Shown: positions 1 to 5,748 of the stretch, piece by piece | Numbering within the stretch: position 1 is the first letter of the stretch | Layout of the letters: every line of letters begins with the position of its first letter | Assembly (NCBI GenBank): GCA_947629735.1 | Contig: CANREX010000030.1 | Location: 1 to 12,635, forward strand | Source of the DNA: an uncultured Clostridia bacterium | Lineage (GTDB): Bacteria > Bacillota > Clostridia > Christensenellales > Borkfalkiaceae | Reading direction: 5' to 3' | Length of the DNA: 12,635 nucleotides | Program-made: the position numbers and the translations under genes | The notes under the pieces: generated by a model | Told to the model about the DNA's origin: nothing | The model's database searches: none | The model's input: the letters and a program-made list of their open reading frames with translations, nothing else

Positions 1-1265
1 TTATAGCGGATATGTTTGGTGGGCTTCCAATCCCAGCCGTACTTAGCCTTGAATTTGCTCGCAATATAAATGGGCACGTATTCCAGCGCGAAGAGCGGCT
101 CGTACAGCACGGTAAATATCTTTTCGTGCAGAGGGATATTTTCGAACGCGTCCTCCATGCTCCTTATGCACATTACGCCATAAATGAATAGGGCTAAATA
201 GATAACCACCAAGGGCGTAACTATAAGCGCGAGAAGGGGATAAAGCCAGCCGTACGCGCCCGTCACGCCGCCGTAGACGGTTATCCCGACCCCTGCGAGG
301 ACGGCGATAAGCGTGATTATCAGAAAGGCTATGGGGACGTCCAACCCGTGGAAAAGCTCCCACTCCCCCGCCGTCGCCTTGCCGCGCGCTTTCGCCTGCT
401 TTCTCACCTTGCCTTTATACATTCTGTCGCACTGCGAATAGCCCGTTAGCCAGCGCATGCGGCGGTTGAAATTTTCTCTGTGTCTGAGGGGTTCTTCCGT
501 GCAGATTACGGCGTACGGATAATAGAGCGACTTGTACCCTTTCAGATAGCAGTCCATGCGCATTTCGTAATCTTCCGTCAAGGTCCTGTAAGGCCAGCCG
601 CCGAGGTCCACTATCGTCTCCCTGCGCACCATCATGCCCTGCCCGCACATCGTGAGCGGCATGTCGTGGTCGGTGCGGTAGATATTGCCCAAATCGTCGA
701 GCTGCGCATACGTCAGCGCGGAACAGTTGGTGAATATCGTGCGGTCGTGCCTGTCGCCGTAGAAATTCTTGATGTGCTTGCGGGAGAGGAATATCTGCGC
801 GTCGTATTCGAGCGCGTTGTTTAGTTCTGTCAAATAATCGTGAGTGAGGACGGCGTCCGCGTCCACTATGACGAACGCGTCGAAGGTATCGAAAACTTCC
901 TTATTTTCGCCCTTCAAATAGCCGTCGAGCGCGTCGCCCTTGCATTTTTGGTCGGGCACGACGAACACGTTGAAGCCGTAGGACTTCGCAATGCTCACGG
1001 TGGGGTCGTCCTCCCTGTCCACGACGACGTTGACGGAAAAATACCGCCTGTCGTAGTCCTGCTCCGCAATGGACGCAAACAGATCGCCTACTATCTCGCT
1101 TTCTTCGCGTGCGGGAACGATTACCGATAATCTTCTCTTTTCTGTCGCCGTCTTGTGCGGAAGCCTGTGCTTTGCGTAAAATAGCTGTTTCAGCTTGGGA
1201 ATATAGCAAATCAGGCAGACCGCCGCGCATACGGCGTAAACAATAAGCGCTGCGTTTGTTATCAT
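1..1265 (-). CDS. Membrane family-2 glycosyltransferase (processive GT2 type), 3' end cut by window edge
   Basis: The open frame runs 421 codons from ATG 1265-1263 and leaves the window before a stop. The protein has one N-terminal membrane helix (about 4-22), a cytoplasmic GT-A domain (about 45-285) and two or more C-terminal helices (about 310-333, 340-367). The expected GT2 motifs are in order: the VIVPAREE strand at 48-55, an early Asp in VVVDRED (81-87), the metal-binding DAD at 135-137, the catalytic-base ED at 231-232 (TEDYEMRM), and RRMRW at 268-272, the equivalent of Q/RxxRW. This is the layout of cellulose synthase-, hyaluronan synthase- and PgaC/IcaA-like enzymes, which polymerise a nucleotide sugar and export the glycan. 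The donor sugar cannot be read from sequence. No upstream in-frame start exists before a TAG, and no clear Shine-Dalgarno is visible. A consensus promoter lies 150 bp upstream. A non-processive cell-envelope GT2 remains possible. Confidence 0.9.
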   Translation of the reverse strand, partial: MITNAALIVYAVCAAVCLICYIPKLKQLFYAKHRLPHKTATEKRRLSVIVPAREESEIVGDLFASIAEQDYDRRYFSVNVVVDREDDPTVSIAKSYGFNVFVVPDQKCKGDALDGYLKGENKEVFDTFDAFVIVDADAVLTHDYLTELNNALEYDAQIFLSRKHIKNFYGDRHDRTIFTNCSALTYAQLDDLGNIYRTDHDMPLTMCGQGMMVRRETIVDLGGWPYRTLTEDYEMRMDCYLKGYKSLYYPYAVICTEEPLRHRENFNRRMRWLTGYSQCDRMYKGKVRKQAKARGKATAGEWELFHGLDVPIAFLIITLIAVLAGVGITVYGGVTGAYGWLYPLLALIVTPLVVIYLALFIYGVMCIRSMEDAFENIPLHEKIFTVLYEPLFALEYVPIYIASKFKAKYGWDWKPTKHIRY

Positions 1266-1366
1266 GTTACTGCTCGTCGTGAATTTTTCATCTGACCGCT
1301 ATGCGGAAGGGCTGAGGGCGACGTCTACCCGCCTTTGCGTATTGCCGCGGCGGAGCGCGATATGCC

Positions 1367-1396
1367 GCGCAGCGCGCCGCAAGCGGCGCGCTGCGC
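1367..1396 (-). promoter_or_regulatory. GC-rich 14-bp hairpin at the start of the glycosyltransferase leader
   Basis: The arms 1367-1380 and 1383-1396 are perfect reverse complements (GCGCAGCGCGCCGC) around AA. Relative to the promoter at 1415-1443, the predicted transcript would start near 1408, so this stem begins about 12 nt from the 5' end of a leader of about 143 nt. There is no T-run on either side, so it is not a classic terminator. It could stabilise the 5' end of the mRNA or act in leader regulation; that role is inferred. Confidence 0.6.
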
Positions 1397-1414
1397 CCCT
1401 CGGCTCATAACCCG

Positions 1415-1443
1415 ATTATATAACACGCACCCGCTTTTGTCAA
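1415..1443 (-). promoter_or_regulatory. Consensus SigA/sigma70 promoter for the glycosyltransferase gene
   Basis: On the minus strand the -35 TTGACA (1443-1438) and -10 TATAAT (1420-1415) both match consensus exactly and are separated by 17 bp. A TTTTTT run lies directly upstream of the -35. Predicted initiation is near 1408. A full consensus match with optimal spacing suggests strong constitutive transcription. Confidence 0.85.
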
Positions 1444-1460
1444 TAAAAAAGCGAACGATT

Positions 1461-1478
1461 GTCATAAATTTTTATGAC
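1461..1478 (-). terminator. Possible weak terminator after the NSS transporter gene
   Basis: An 8-bp inverted repeat (GTCATAAA / TTTATGAC) lies 24 bp past the stop at 1502. On the minus strand it is followed, after about 10 nt, by a TTTTTT run (1450-1445). The stem is AT-rich and the T-run is not adjacent, so termination would be weak. The same T-run abuts the downstream promoter. Confidence 0.3.
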
Positions 1479-1517
1479 TTTTAAGACTGCCCTCTTGACT
1501 TTTAAAACCGCCCTCTT
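1476..1517. repeat. 21-bp tandem duplication spanning the NSS stop codon
   Basis: Two adjacent 21-bp units, 1476-1496 and 1497-1517, agree at 19 of 21 positions by eye. The second unit encodes the last residues and stop of the transporter gene, so the first is a duplicate of the end of the gene placed just after its stop. It looks like replication slippage. Confidence 0.75.
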
Positions 1518-2833
1518 TTGCGCAACTTTGCCCGCAGACCGCGCAGAAATTCGCGCGCGGGAAGGTAAAATACGGCGGTAACGCACGCGGCGGCAGCAGC
1601 GACGGCGGGCGGCGACGGAAAAAAGCGGGCGGCGCTCACGCCCAGCAGCGCCAGAGCCCCGCATGCGGGCAGGCATATGGCGGCAAGAAGCGCCCGCACA
1701 GCCTTTCCGCACTCCTTCATCATGCCGCGGTTATGGGGCGAAAGGGCGATAATGCACTCCCAAAACGCCAAAATTACCGCGTTCACGGAACAAGCCGTCC
1801 TGTCCGCGGCGGCAAAAACCGCGCCGTTCCACGCTTCAAGCAGCGGTATGAGGCAAAGCGAAAGGGCGATAAGGGCAGCTATTGCGAGGGGTCTGCGCTT
1901 TTCGGGCGGAAGAGAAATTGCGGGGGAAAACAGGCAGCAGGCGGACTGCACCGAGACAGTAAACACCGCCGAAAAGAAGAGGACGGAAATCAGTCGCGCC
2001 GCCACGCCACCGCGAAAGACGAGAGAAATCGCGCGCGGATACAGCCCGAGCGCGAGCGTCACCCCTCCCCCTGCCGTCAATAAGTCGGATTGCGAAAAGC
2101 CGCCCGAAAAGGCGCAAACCGAGGAAAGCGCGCAGCCCGCGACGTTGGCGGCGATTATTTTGGCGGCGGTTTTGGTCACCGAAAAATTCCCGTCCAGCCC
2201 CTTTGCGAAAGTCGGCATTACACCGCCCGCGAGTGAGAGCGAAAGCAGACACTGCCCGAGGCAGTCCGCCCACATTGCGCCGCGGGCGAACGCCGAAAGT
2301 TCCACGGGCGGGAAACTCGCAAGTCCCCTTATCAAAGATACACAGGCGACGAGGGAAAATGCGGAGAGGGCGGACATCACCGAAATCTTCCCGAAACGCG
2401 CAACTCTGCGTTGCCCCCCAAACAGCACAAACGCCGCGCATGCGAGCGCGACCCCGCCGCACGCAAACAGGGCAAGACCGCTCGCGGGGGCGGCGCTTAC
2501 GCCGAGCGTTAAACTCAAAAGCATGGAAAACGTAGACGCGCAGACTTTCCCGTAACACAGCGCGATGAGCGCGCAATTTATCGCGGCGCACACGGCGAAC
2601 ATGCTCCACCCGCGCACGCCGCCCTTGCCGAAGCGCAGCTCCGCGCAAAGCAACGGATAACAGACGAATATCAGACAGATAAGATAGGCTATCGGGAACG
2701 CGCCGCCGTACAATGCGAAAAGCGAGGGAAAACGAAGAGCGTTGCCCAAGCCCGTCGCCGCACTCAGCGCGGAAAAAATTCCGCCGCTACTCTTTTCCGC
2801 CTTTGCGCTGCGCCCATTGCCCGACCTTTCCAT
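1502..2833 (-). CDS. Sodium-dependent transporter, neurotransmitter:sodium symporter (NSS/SNF) family, divergent
   Basis: The 443-residue protein carries the NSS signature at its N-terminus: ALSAATGLGNALRFPS (22-37) followed by GGAF and a second helix ending PLLCAELRFGK (60-70). This aligns by motif with LeuT TM1-TM2 (GLGNxxRFP). N31 corresponds to the LeuT Na1-site Asn27 and R34 to the gating Arg30. A hydrophobic segment with FTVSVQSA (291-298) sits where LeuT TM8 supplies the Na2 site. About 11 hydrophobic helices and the length fit the bacterial family, which imports amino acids or related solutes with sodium. The usual Trp after the GN motif is replaced by Leu, as in LeuT, and several glycine positions differ, so the substrate is unpredictable. 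The start is the only ATG giving a complete TM1; no good Shine-Dalgarno precedes it. The gene is GC-rich, which creates long false ORFs on the opposite strand. Confidence 0.85.
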   Translation of the reverse strand: MERSGNGRSAKAEKSSGGIFSALSAATGLGNALRFPSLFALYGGAFPIAYLICLIFVCYPLLCAELRFGKGGVRGWSMFAVCAAINCALIALCYGKVCASTFSMLLSLTLGVSAAPASGLALFACGGVALACAAFVLFGGQRRVARFGKISVMSALSAFSLVACVSLIRGLASFPPVELSAFARGAMWADCLGQCLLSLSLAGGVMPTFAKGLDGNFSVTKTAAKIIAANVAGCALSSVCAFSGGFSQSDLLTAGGGVTLALGLYPRAISLVFRGGVAARLISVLFFSAVFTVSVQSACCLFSPAISLPPEKRRPLAIAALIALSLCLIPLLEAWNGAVFAAADRTACSVNAVILAFWECIIALSPHNRGMMKECGKAVRALLAAICLPACGALALLGVSAARFFPSPPAVAAAAACVTAVFYLPAREFLRGLRAKLRKRGRF

Positions 2834-2923
2834 AGTTTATTATCTTATGCCGCCCGTTTCCCCGCTATGATTATGCAACCCATTTTCCCACCATGACATC
2901 TTTTTGCCGCATTGCCGACGCAC

Positions 2924-2994
2924 TGTCATTCTGCCCGAGGGCGACAGCCCGCCCCCTTTGTCATTCTGCCCGAGGGCGACAGCCCGCCCCCCCC
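2924..2994. repeat. Two tandem copies of a 35-bp TGTCATTCTGCCCGAGG repeat
   Basis: Copies begin at 2924 and 2959 and share TGTCATTCTGCCCGAGGGCG followed by ACAGCCCGCCCC. Related copies occur at 5311-5337, reversed at 5490-5519, and at 11396-11425. It is an intergenic dispersed repeat with no coding capacity that I can support. Confidence 0.8.
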
Positions 2995-2997
2995 TTT

Positions 2998-3259
2998 TGT
3001 CATTCTGAGCGTAGCGTTAGCGCAGTCGAAGAATCCGATAGTATTAAGTGAAAAAGCCGTTTCAAAGTTACTCCCTACCACCACCATGGGACGAGCGAGG
3101 CATTTCATAGCACAGCATAGTATGCTGTGCGTGCCGAAGCAAGATGAGTGAGCGCATATCGTTCCGCGCGAACGGTGACCGAACACGGCGTTGCCCTTAC
3201 GCCGTGTGAGAGTCTCCACTCAATCGGGCGCGTTGCGCTCTCAATCGGTCGAAATGACA
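2998..3259. repeat. Composite dispersed-repeat element with TGTCATT ends
   Basis: The left end (2998-3036) is TGTCATTCTGAGCG running to GTCGAAGAATCC. The right end (3213-3259) finishes CGGTCGAAATGACA, which is the inverted form of a TGTCATTTCGACCG end. Inside lie two hairpins: 3110-3130 (10-bp arms GCACAGCATA) and 3183-3207 (9-bp arms ACACGGCGT). The right end is almost identical to 5609-5654 (one difference in 46 by eye). No gene is supported in this 262-bp stretch. Confidence 0.7.
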
Positions 3260-3286
3260 ACATTTTAAAGAACCCACTACACTATA

Positions 3287-3320
3287 TCTCCCCACTTCCA
3301 TAGATAGGGAAGTGGGGAGA
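3287..3320. repeat. Hairpin of the CTCCCCACTTCC family
   Basis: Perfect 13-bp arms TCTCCCCACTTCC / GGAAGTGGGGAGA enclose the loop ATAGATAG. Related hairpins occur at 5547-5580, 11645-11677 and 11752-11794. No T-run follows on either strand, so termination is not the obvious role. Confidence 0.7.
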
Positions 3321-3363
3321 GAGGGAGCGCGATTTTATCGCGCGGAAAAAGGGCAATAGGTGG

Positions 3364-3514
3364 AATTGCGGGAGCTGCAATTACGAAGTCTATAAACGCA
3401 GAGAAGCAAGTTATGCGAGGCGCGTGAGCATTTTGCGAAGGGAGTTTACACAGACGTAAATGACCAAGGGCAAACGCAAAGGCAACAAAGCAGAACGCCG
3501 CTTATATGCGTTTA
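3364..3514. other. Nested inverted repeats, possible structured RNA or repeat element
   Basis: A set of nested complementary arms is visible: outer TAAACGCA (3393-3400) with TGCGTTTA (3507-3514), middle TTTGCG (3432-3437) with CGCAAA (3475-3480), and inner TTTAC (3445-3449) with GTAAA (3456-3460). A small hairpin AATTGC/GCAATT lies just outside at 3364-3382. No promoter or known RNA family was recognised. Each arm is short, so chance pairing is not excluded. Confidence 0.3.
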
Positions 3515-3522
3515 GCGGCAGC

Positions 3523-3576
3523 TTTGTATATGGAGAGCCCCGAGACGCAAACGCCTCGGGGCTCTCCATATACAAA
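3523..3576. repeat. Perfect 22-bp stem-loop
   Basis: The arms 3523-3544 and 3555-3576 are fully complementary over 22 bp with a 10-nt loop (ACGCAAACGC). The stem begins TTTGTATATGGAGAGCCCCG. It lies next to a second hairpin at 3580-3608, 61 bp past the stop of the 3637-5013 gene, so it may end or protect that transcript. The length of the perfect stem is unusual for a terminator and fits a mobile palindromic repeat as well. Confidence 0.75.
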
Positions 3577-3579
3577 ATG

Positions 3580-3608
3580 TGCGGTTGGACTAAAAACAGC
3601 CCAACCGC
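3580..3608 (-). terminator. Probable terminator of the 3637-5013 gene
   Basis: The stem TGCGGTTGG / CCAACCGCA extends by CT/AG after one mismatch, around AAAAAC. On the minus strand it is followed by CATTTTGTAT, a short T-rich tract. It lies 28 bp past the stop codon. Confidence 0.55.
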
Positions 3609-3636
3609 AAAAGCTAATCCCATTCTTTTATTCTTA

Positions 3637-5013
3637 TCAGGCTTCGCCGCGCTTAATCTGCTTTTTCAGCTTGCGTATCTTGTGCTTGATGGGGAACGCC
3701 CAGAAAATGCTGACGAGCCAAAGCGCAATGTAGCACGCGCCACTTATCCACGTGAGCGAGGAAATTGCGCCGAATATGCCCACGACTTCCGCCGATTCGG
3801 GGATAAACTTCGGAAGAAGCGCAGTCGCCAAAAGGGGCGCAACTCCGAATAACAGGCAGGGCAGGAAGCCGAGCAGCTTCACATACCACATCATGAACCG
3901 CTTGTTGCCGCAGAAGGTATGTACAAGCGCGAATATCGCAAGGATAACCCATATGCCGATAAGGAAGAACATTGCGTATACAAAGTACTTTGCGTAGCCC
4001 GCAACCGTGTTAAGGGTCTCGTTGAGGTCGTCCAACGCCTGCTGATTGTTGTTCGAATTCCCGCTTGAATTGCCGTTGGTAGAGCCGTTCGAATTCCCGC
4101 TCGAATTCCCGTTGGTCGAGCCGTTGGAATTATTCGCCGCCGCGCTCTTGGAGACGGGCGCAATCACACCCGTGCTGTTCTGGTTGCCGCCGCCCTGCGA
4201 GTTGAGCAAGCCGTTAATCAGGTCCTCGTAATTGGTGTAAATGGTGGCGTTTTCTTCACCCTGCATCGCCAAAGAGATATTTACGCAGATGCATGCTTCG
4301 ACGGTAAACTTTCCGTCGTTGTTTGCCACCGTCTTGTCGTACATGTCGTTGACGACTTCCACGATCTTGTCTTTATATTCCGCCGACAAGCCCGCGTCTT
4401 CGCCGAAAGTATCAATCATGTAGTCCGCAAGCTCATCTATCGCTTCGTCCTTGGTCGCGGGCGTTGCGCTCTCCAATTTGCTTATCTTTTCTATGACTTC
4501 CTCGGTGGAAATCTCGTCAAGCGCCTCTTTGATACTTTGAAGTTGCGCCTTTGTTTCCTCGTCCGTCGTCTCCTCTATCTGCTTGTCGATTGCCGTCTTT
4601 GCGGTGGAAACGAGCACATTGGAGACCATCTCCGTTGCCGCCTCTTCAACCTTGTCAGCAACTTCCGAAACGATGATTTGCAGCGGCTCGCCCGCAAAAG
4701 CAAACTGAGTGATTGTCATCGTGCTGAGCGAAAGTTGCATGCCCGAAAGGCTTTTAACCATAGAATTCATGAGCTCCTTGGTCGTATCGCTGCTGCTGTC
4801 GCTGCCCGAACTTCCCGAGCCGCCCGAAGAGGAGTCGTCTATCTGCTCCACTATGACTTCGAGCACCCCACCCACGTCAATCTGCACAAGGGGCGCGAAA
4901 AACAAGCTGAGCGCCGCCACAAGCGAAAGGATGATAACCACTATGTTTACGGGTATCAACCGCCTTTGATATTTGACGATTTTTTCCTCGGCGCTTCCTT
5001 CTATTTTGCCCAT
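3637..5013 (-). CDS. Four-TM membrane protein of unknown function with large extracytoplasmic domain
   Basis: The protein has 458 residues from ATG 5013. That start is preferred over one 19 codons upstream because GGAGG sits 5 bp before it. Layout: a short cytoplasmic N-terminus with KYQRR, TM1 (21-43), a Ser/Gly-rich stretch (61-76), an acidic, helix-prone domain rich in Glu/Lys/Ala (about 78-270), a low-complexity Asn/Ser/Gly linker (272-325), then three TM segments (341-367, 378-400, 409-440) and a basic tail (KHKIRKLKKQIKRGEA). Topology predicts about 300 residues outside the cell between TM1 and TM2. I recognise no family and no catalytic motif. It appears monocistronic, with its own promoter (5111-5139) and terminator (3580-3608). 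The arrangement resembles a surface or envelope-sensing protein, but that is inference only. Confidence 0.85.
   Translation of the reverse strand: MGKIEGSAEEKIVKYQRRLIPVNIVVIILSLVAALSLFFAPLVQIDVGGVLEVIVEQIDDSSSGGSGSSGSDSSSDTTKELMNSMVKSLSGMQLSLSTMTITQFAFAGEPLQIIVSEVADKVEEAATEMVSNVLVSTAKTAIDKQIEETTDEETKAQLQSIKEALDEISTEEVIEKISKLESATPATKDEAIDELADYMIDTFGEDAGLSAEYKDKIVEVVNDMYDKTVANNDGKFTVEACICVNISLAMQGEENATIYTNYEDLINGLLNSQGGGNQNSTGVIAPVSKSAAANNSNGSTNGNSSGNSNGSTNGNSSGNSNNNQQALDDLNETLNTVAGYAKYFVYAMFFLIGIWVILAIFALVHTFCGNKRFMMWYVKLLGFLPCLLFGVAPLLATALLPKFIPESAEVVGIFGAISSLTWISGACYIALWLVSIFWAFPIKHKIRKLKKQIKRGEA
4054..4125 (-). repeat. 36-bp tandem repeat encoding NGSTNGNSSGNS twice
   Basis: Residues 297-308 and 309-320 of the 458-residue protein are identical 12-residue units, encoded by two near-identical 36-bp repeats. 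They form the flexible linker before TM2 and are a likely site of length variation. Confidence 0.85.
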
Positions 5014-5018
5014 AATAA

Positions 5019-5023
5019 CCTCC
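5019..5023 (-). promoter_or_regulatory. Ribosome binding site GGAGG that sets the start at 5013
   Basis: On the minus strand CGGAGGTTATTATG places GGAGG 5 bp before the ATG at 5013. No comparable site precedes the in-frame ATG at 5070, and that longer reading would add 19 residues not resembling a membrane-protein N-terminus. Confidence 0.8.
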
Positions 5024-5052
5024 GAAAATAAATTTGCGGATAGAATTTTTAT

Positions 5053-5090
5053 GTGCGTTGTTGAAAACAACGCACAAGGGACGTCCCTTG
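5053..5090 (-). promoter_or_regulatory. Leader hairpin and 16-bp palindrome upstream of the four-TM protein
   Basis: A stem GTGCGTTGTT / AACAACGCAC with loop GAA (5053-5075) abuts a perfect 16-bp palindrome CAAGGGACGTCCCTTG (5075-5090). A further 10-bp palindrome GAAAATTTTC follows (5090-5099). With the promoter at 5111-5139 these lie from about +5 to +52 of the transcript. The palindrome could be a repressor operator, or the pair could act as RNA stems; the sequence does not decide. Confidence 0.55.
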
Positions 5091-5110
5091 AAAATTTTCA
5101 CCGTATTTTC

Positions 5111-5139
5111 ATTTTATCATGAGCCGCGCCGCCCGTCAA
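5111..5139 (-). promoter_or_regulatory. SigA-type promoter for the four-TM protein
   Basis: On the minus strand -35 TTGACG (5139-5134) and -10 TAAAAT (5116-5111) have a 17-bp spacer. Predicted initiation is near 5104, giving a leader of about 91 nt. Confidence 0.7.
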
Positions 5140-5200
5140 CTTTTTAAGCTCGGGTTTTTGCTTTTCCCCCTACCCCTCGGCGCGCTTTTTGCATGATTTC

Positions 5201-5240
5201 GCGTTATAAACCGTTATTTACCGTAATTTATCGTTATTTT
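5201..5240. repeat. Four 10-bp degenerate tandem repeats, consensus CCGTTATTTA
   Basis: The units GCGTTATAAA, CCGTTATTTA, CCGTAATTTA and TCGTTATTTT follow one another with an exact 10-bp period. They lie in a noncoding gap upstream of the promoter at 5111-5139. Helical phasing of T-rich tracts could mean bent DNA or a cooperative binding site. Confidence 0.55.
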
Positions 5241-5310
5241 TGACGGTTTTGATTGTTTTTGGGTGGTTATGACCTCCACCGCCCCTGCTATCATTCTGAG
5301 CAACTCTTTT

Positions 5311-5521
5311 TGTCATTCCGCCCGAGGGCTACAACCCTTTTTCTGTCATTCTGAGCGGAGCGTTAGCGCAGTCGAAGAATCTAAAATTTCATTGCGCTTA
5401 GGTCAATCTTATGTGCCATACCCCCAGCCGGATTCCTCGGCAAGCTTTGTGAAAATATTTGCTTAATCGCAAAAATTTTCTACAAACCATCGGGCTTGCG
5501 CCCTCGGGCGGAATGACAATG
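5311..5521. repeat. Mosaic of dispersed repeats (two families, one in inverse orientation)
   Basis: 5311-5337 is a TGTCATTCCGCCCGAGG copy. 5343-5447 matches most of the element at 11495-11619 (TGTCATTCTGAGCG, GTCGAAGAATCT, then ATTCCTCGGCA). From about 5448 the sequence switches to the reverse complement of 11396-11470, including a GAAAATATTTGC / GCAAAAATTTTC stem (5450-5480), and ends CGGAATGACA. No gene is supported anywhere in 5140-5748. Confidence 0.75.
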
Positions 5522-5546
5522 CGGTAAACCCCACGCCCACCCTGCC

Positions 5547-5580
5547 CTCCCCACTCCCCTCAACCAAGGGGAGTGGGGAG
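5547..5580. repeat. Hairpin of the CTCCCCACTTCC family
   Basis: Perfect 14-bp arms CTCCCCACTCCCCT / AGGGGAGTGGGGAG enclose CAACCA. It belongs with 3287-3320 and 11645-11677 and sits between two dispersed-repeat segments. Confidence 0.7.
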
Positions 5581-5608
5581 GTATAGAAGTCAAGACCACC
5601 ATGGGATT

Positions 5609-5654
5609 TCTCCACTCAATCGAGCGCGTTGCGCTCTCAATCGGTCGAAATGAC
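5609..5654. repeat. Second copy of the 3213-3258 repeat end
   Basis: It matches 3213-3258 with one difference in 46 by eye and contains a small GAGCGC-GTT-GCGCTC hairpin. In both places an ACCACCATGGGA sequence lies upstream (3076-3091 and 5594-5605), so the two loci share more than the end itself. Confidence 0.75.
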
Positions 5655-5690
5655 TACCCTTTAATAAGCTCGGCACACAATTAAAAATAT

Positions 5691-5716
5691 GCGGGCGGAG
5701 AATTCTCTCCGCCCGC
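5691..5716 (-). terminator. Rho-independent terminator of the ABC ATPase remnant
   Basis: An 11-bp GC-rich stem GCGGGCGGAGA / TCTCCGCCCGC has loop ATTC. On the minus strand it is followed directly by ATATTTTTAATT. It lies 33 bp past the stop at 5749. Confidence 0.8.
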
Positions 5717-5748
5717 GCTTCGCACAAAGTAGCCTATTATATTTCATT

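Noticed and set aside
43..1230. Short frames on both strands within the glycosyltransferase region
   Set aside because: They are out of frame with the GT2 reading that has all catalytic motifs in order and runs off the window edge.
1266..1414. Riboswitch in the glycosyltransferase leader
   Set aside because: Apart from one long GC hairpin I see no conserved aptamer core that I can name, for example for cyclic di-GMP.
1677..2555. Long plus-strand open frame of 292 codons opposite the NSS transporter
   Set aside because: The protein is low-complexity Arg/Ala/Pro without a recognisable motif; the minus-strand frame has a complete NSS signature and helices. High GC explains the antisense opening, and the same applies to 1733-2083, 1836-2648 and 2203-2535.
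2912..3219. Small ORFs in the repeat-rich gap
   Set aside because: They translate dispersed repeats (for example CHSARGRQPAPFVILPEGD), which recur in several frames and orientations elsewhere.
2834..3636. tRNA or other known RNA genes in the gaps
   Set aside because: No cloverleaf with a GTTCGANTC-type T arm and CCA-compatible acceptor stem was found in any of the three large gaps.
3460..3852. Plus-strand ORF of 130 codons covering the double hairpin
   Set aside because: Its second half is antisense to the four-TM protein and its first half crosses a 22-bp perfect palindrome; no ribosome site or motif supports it.
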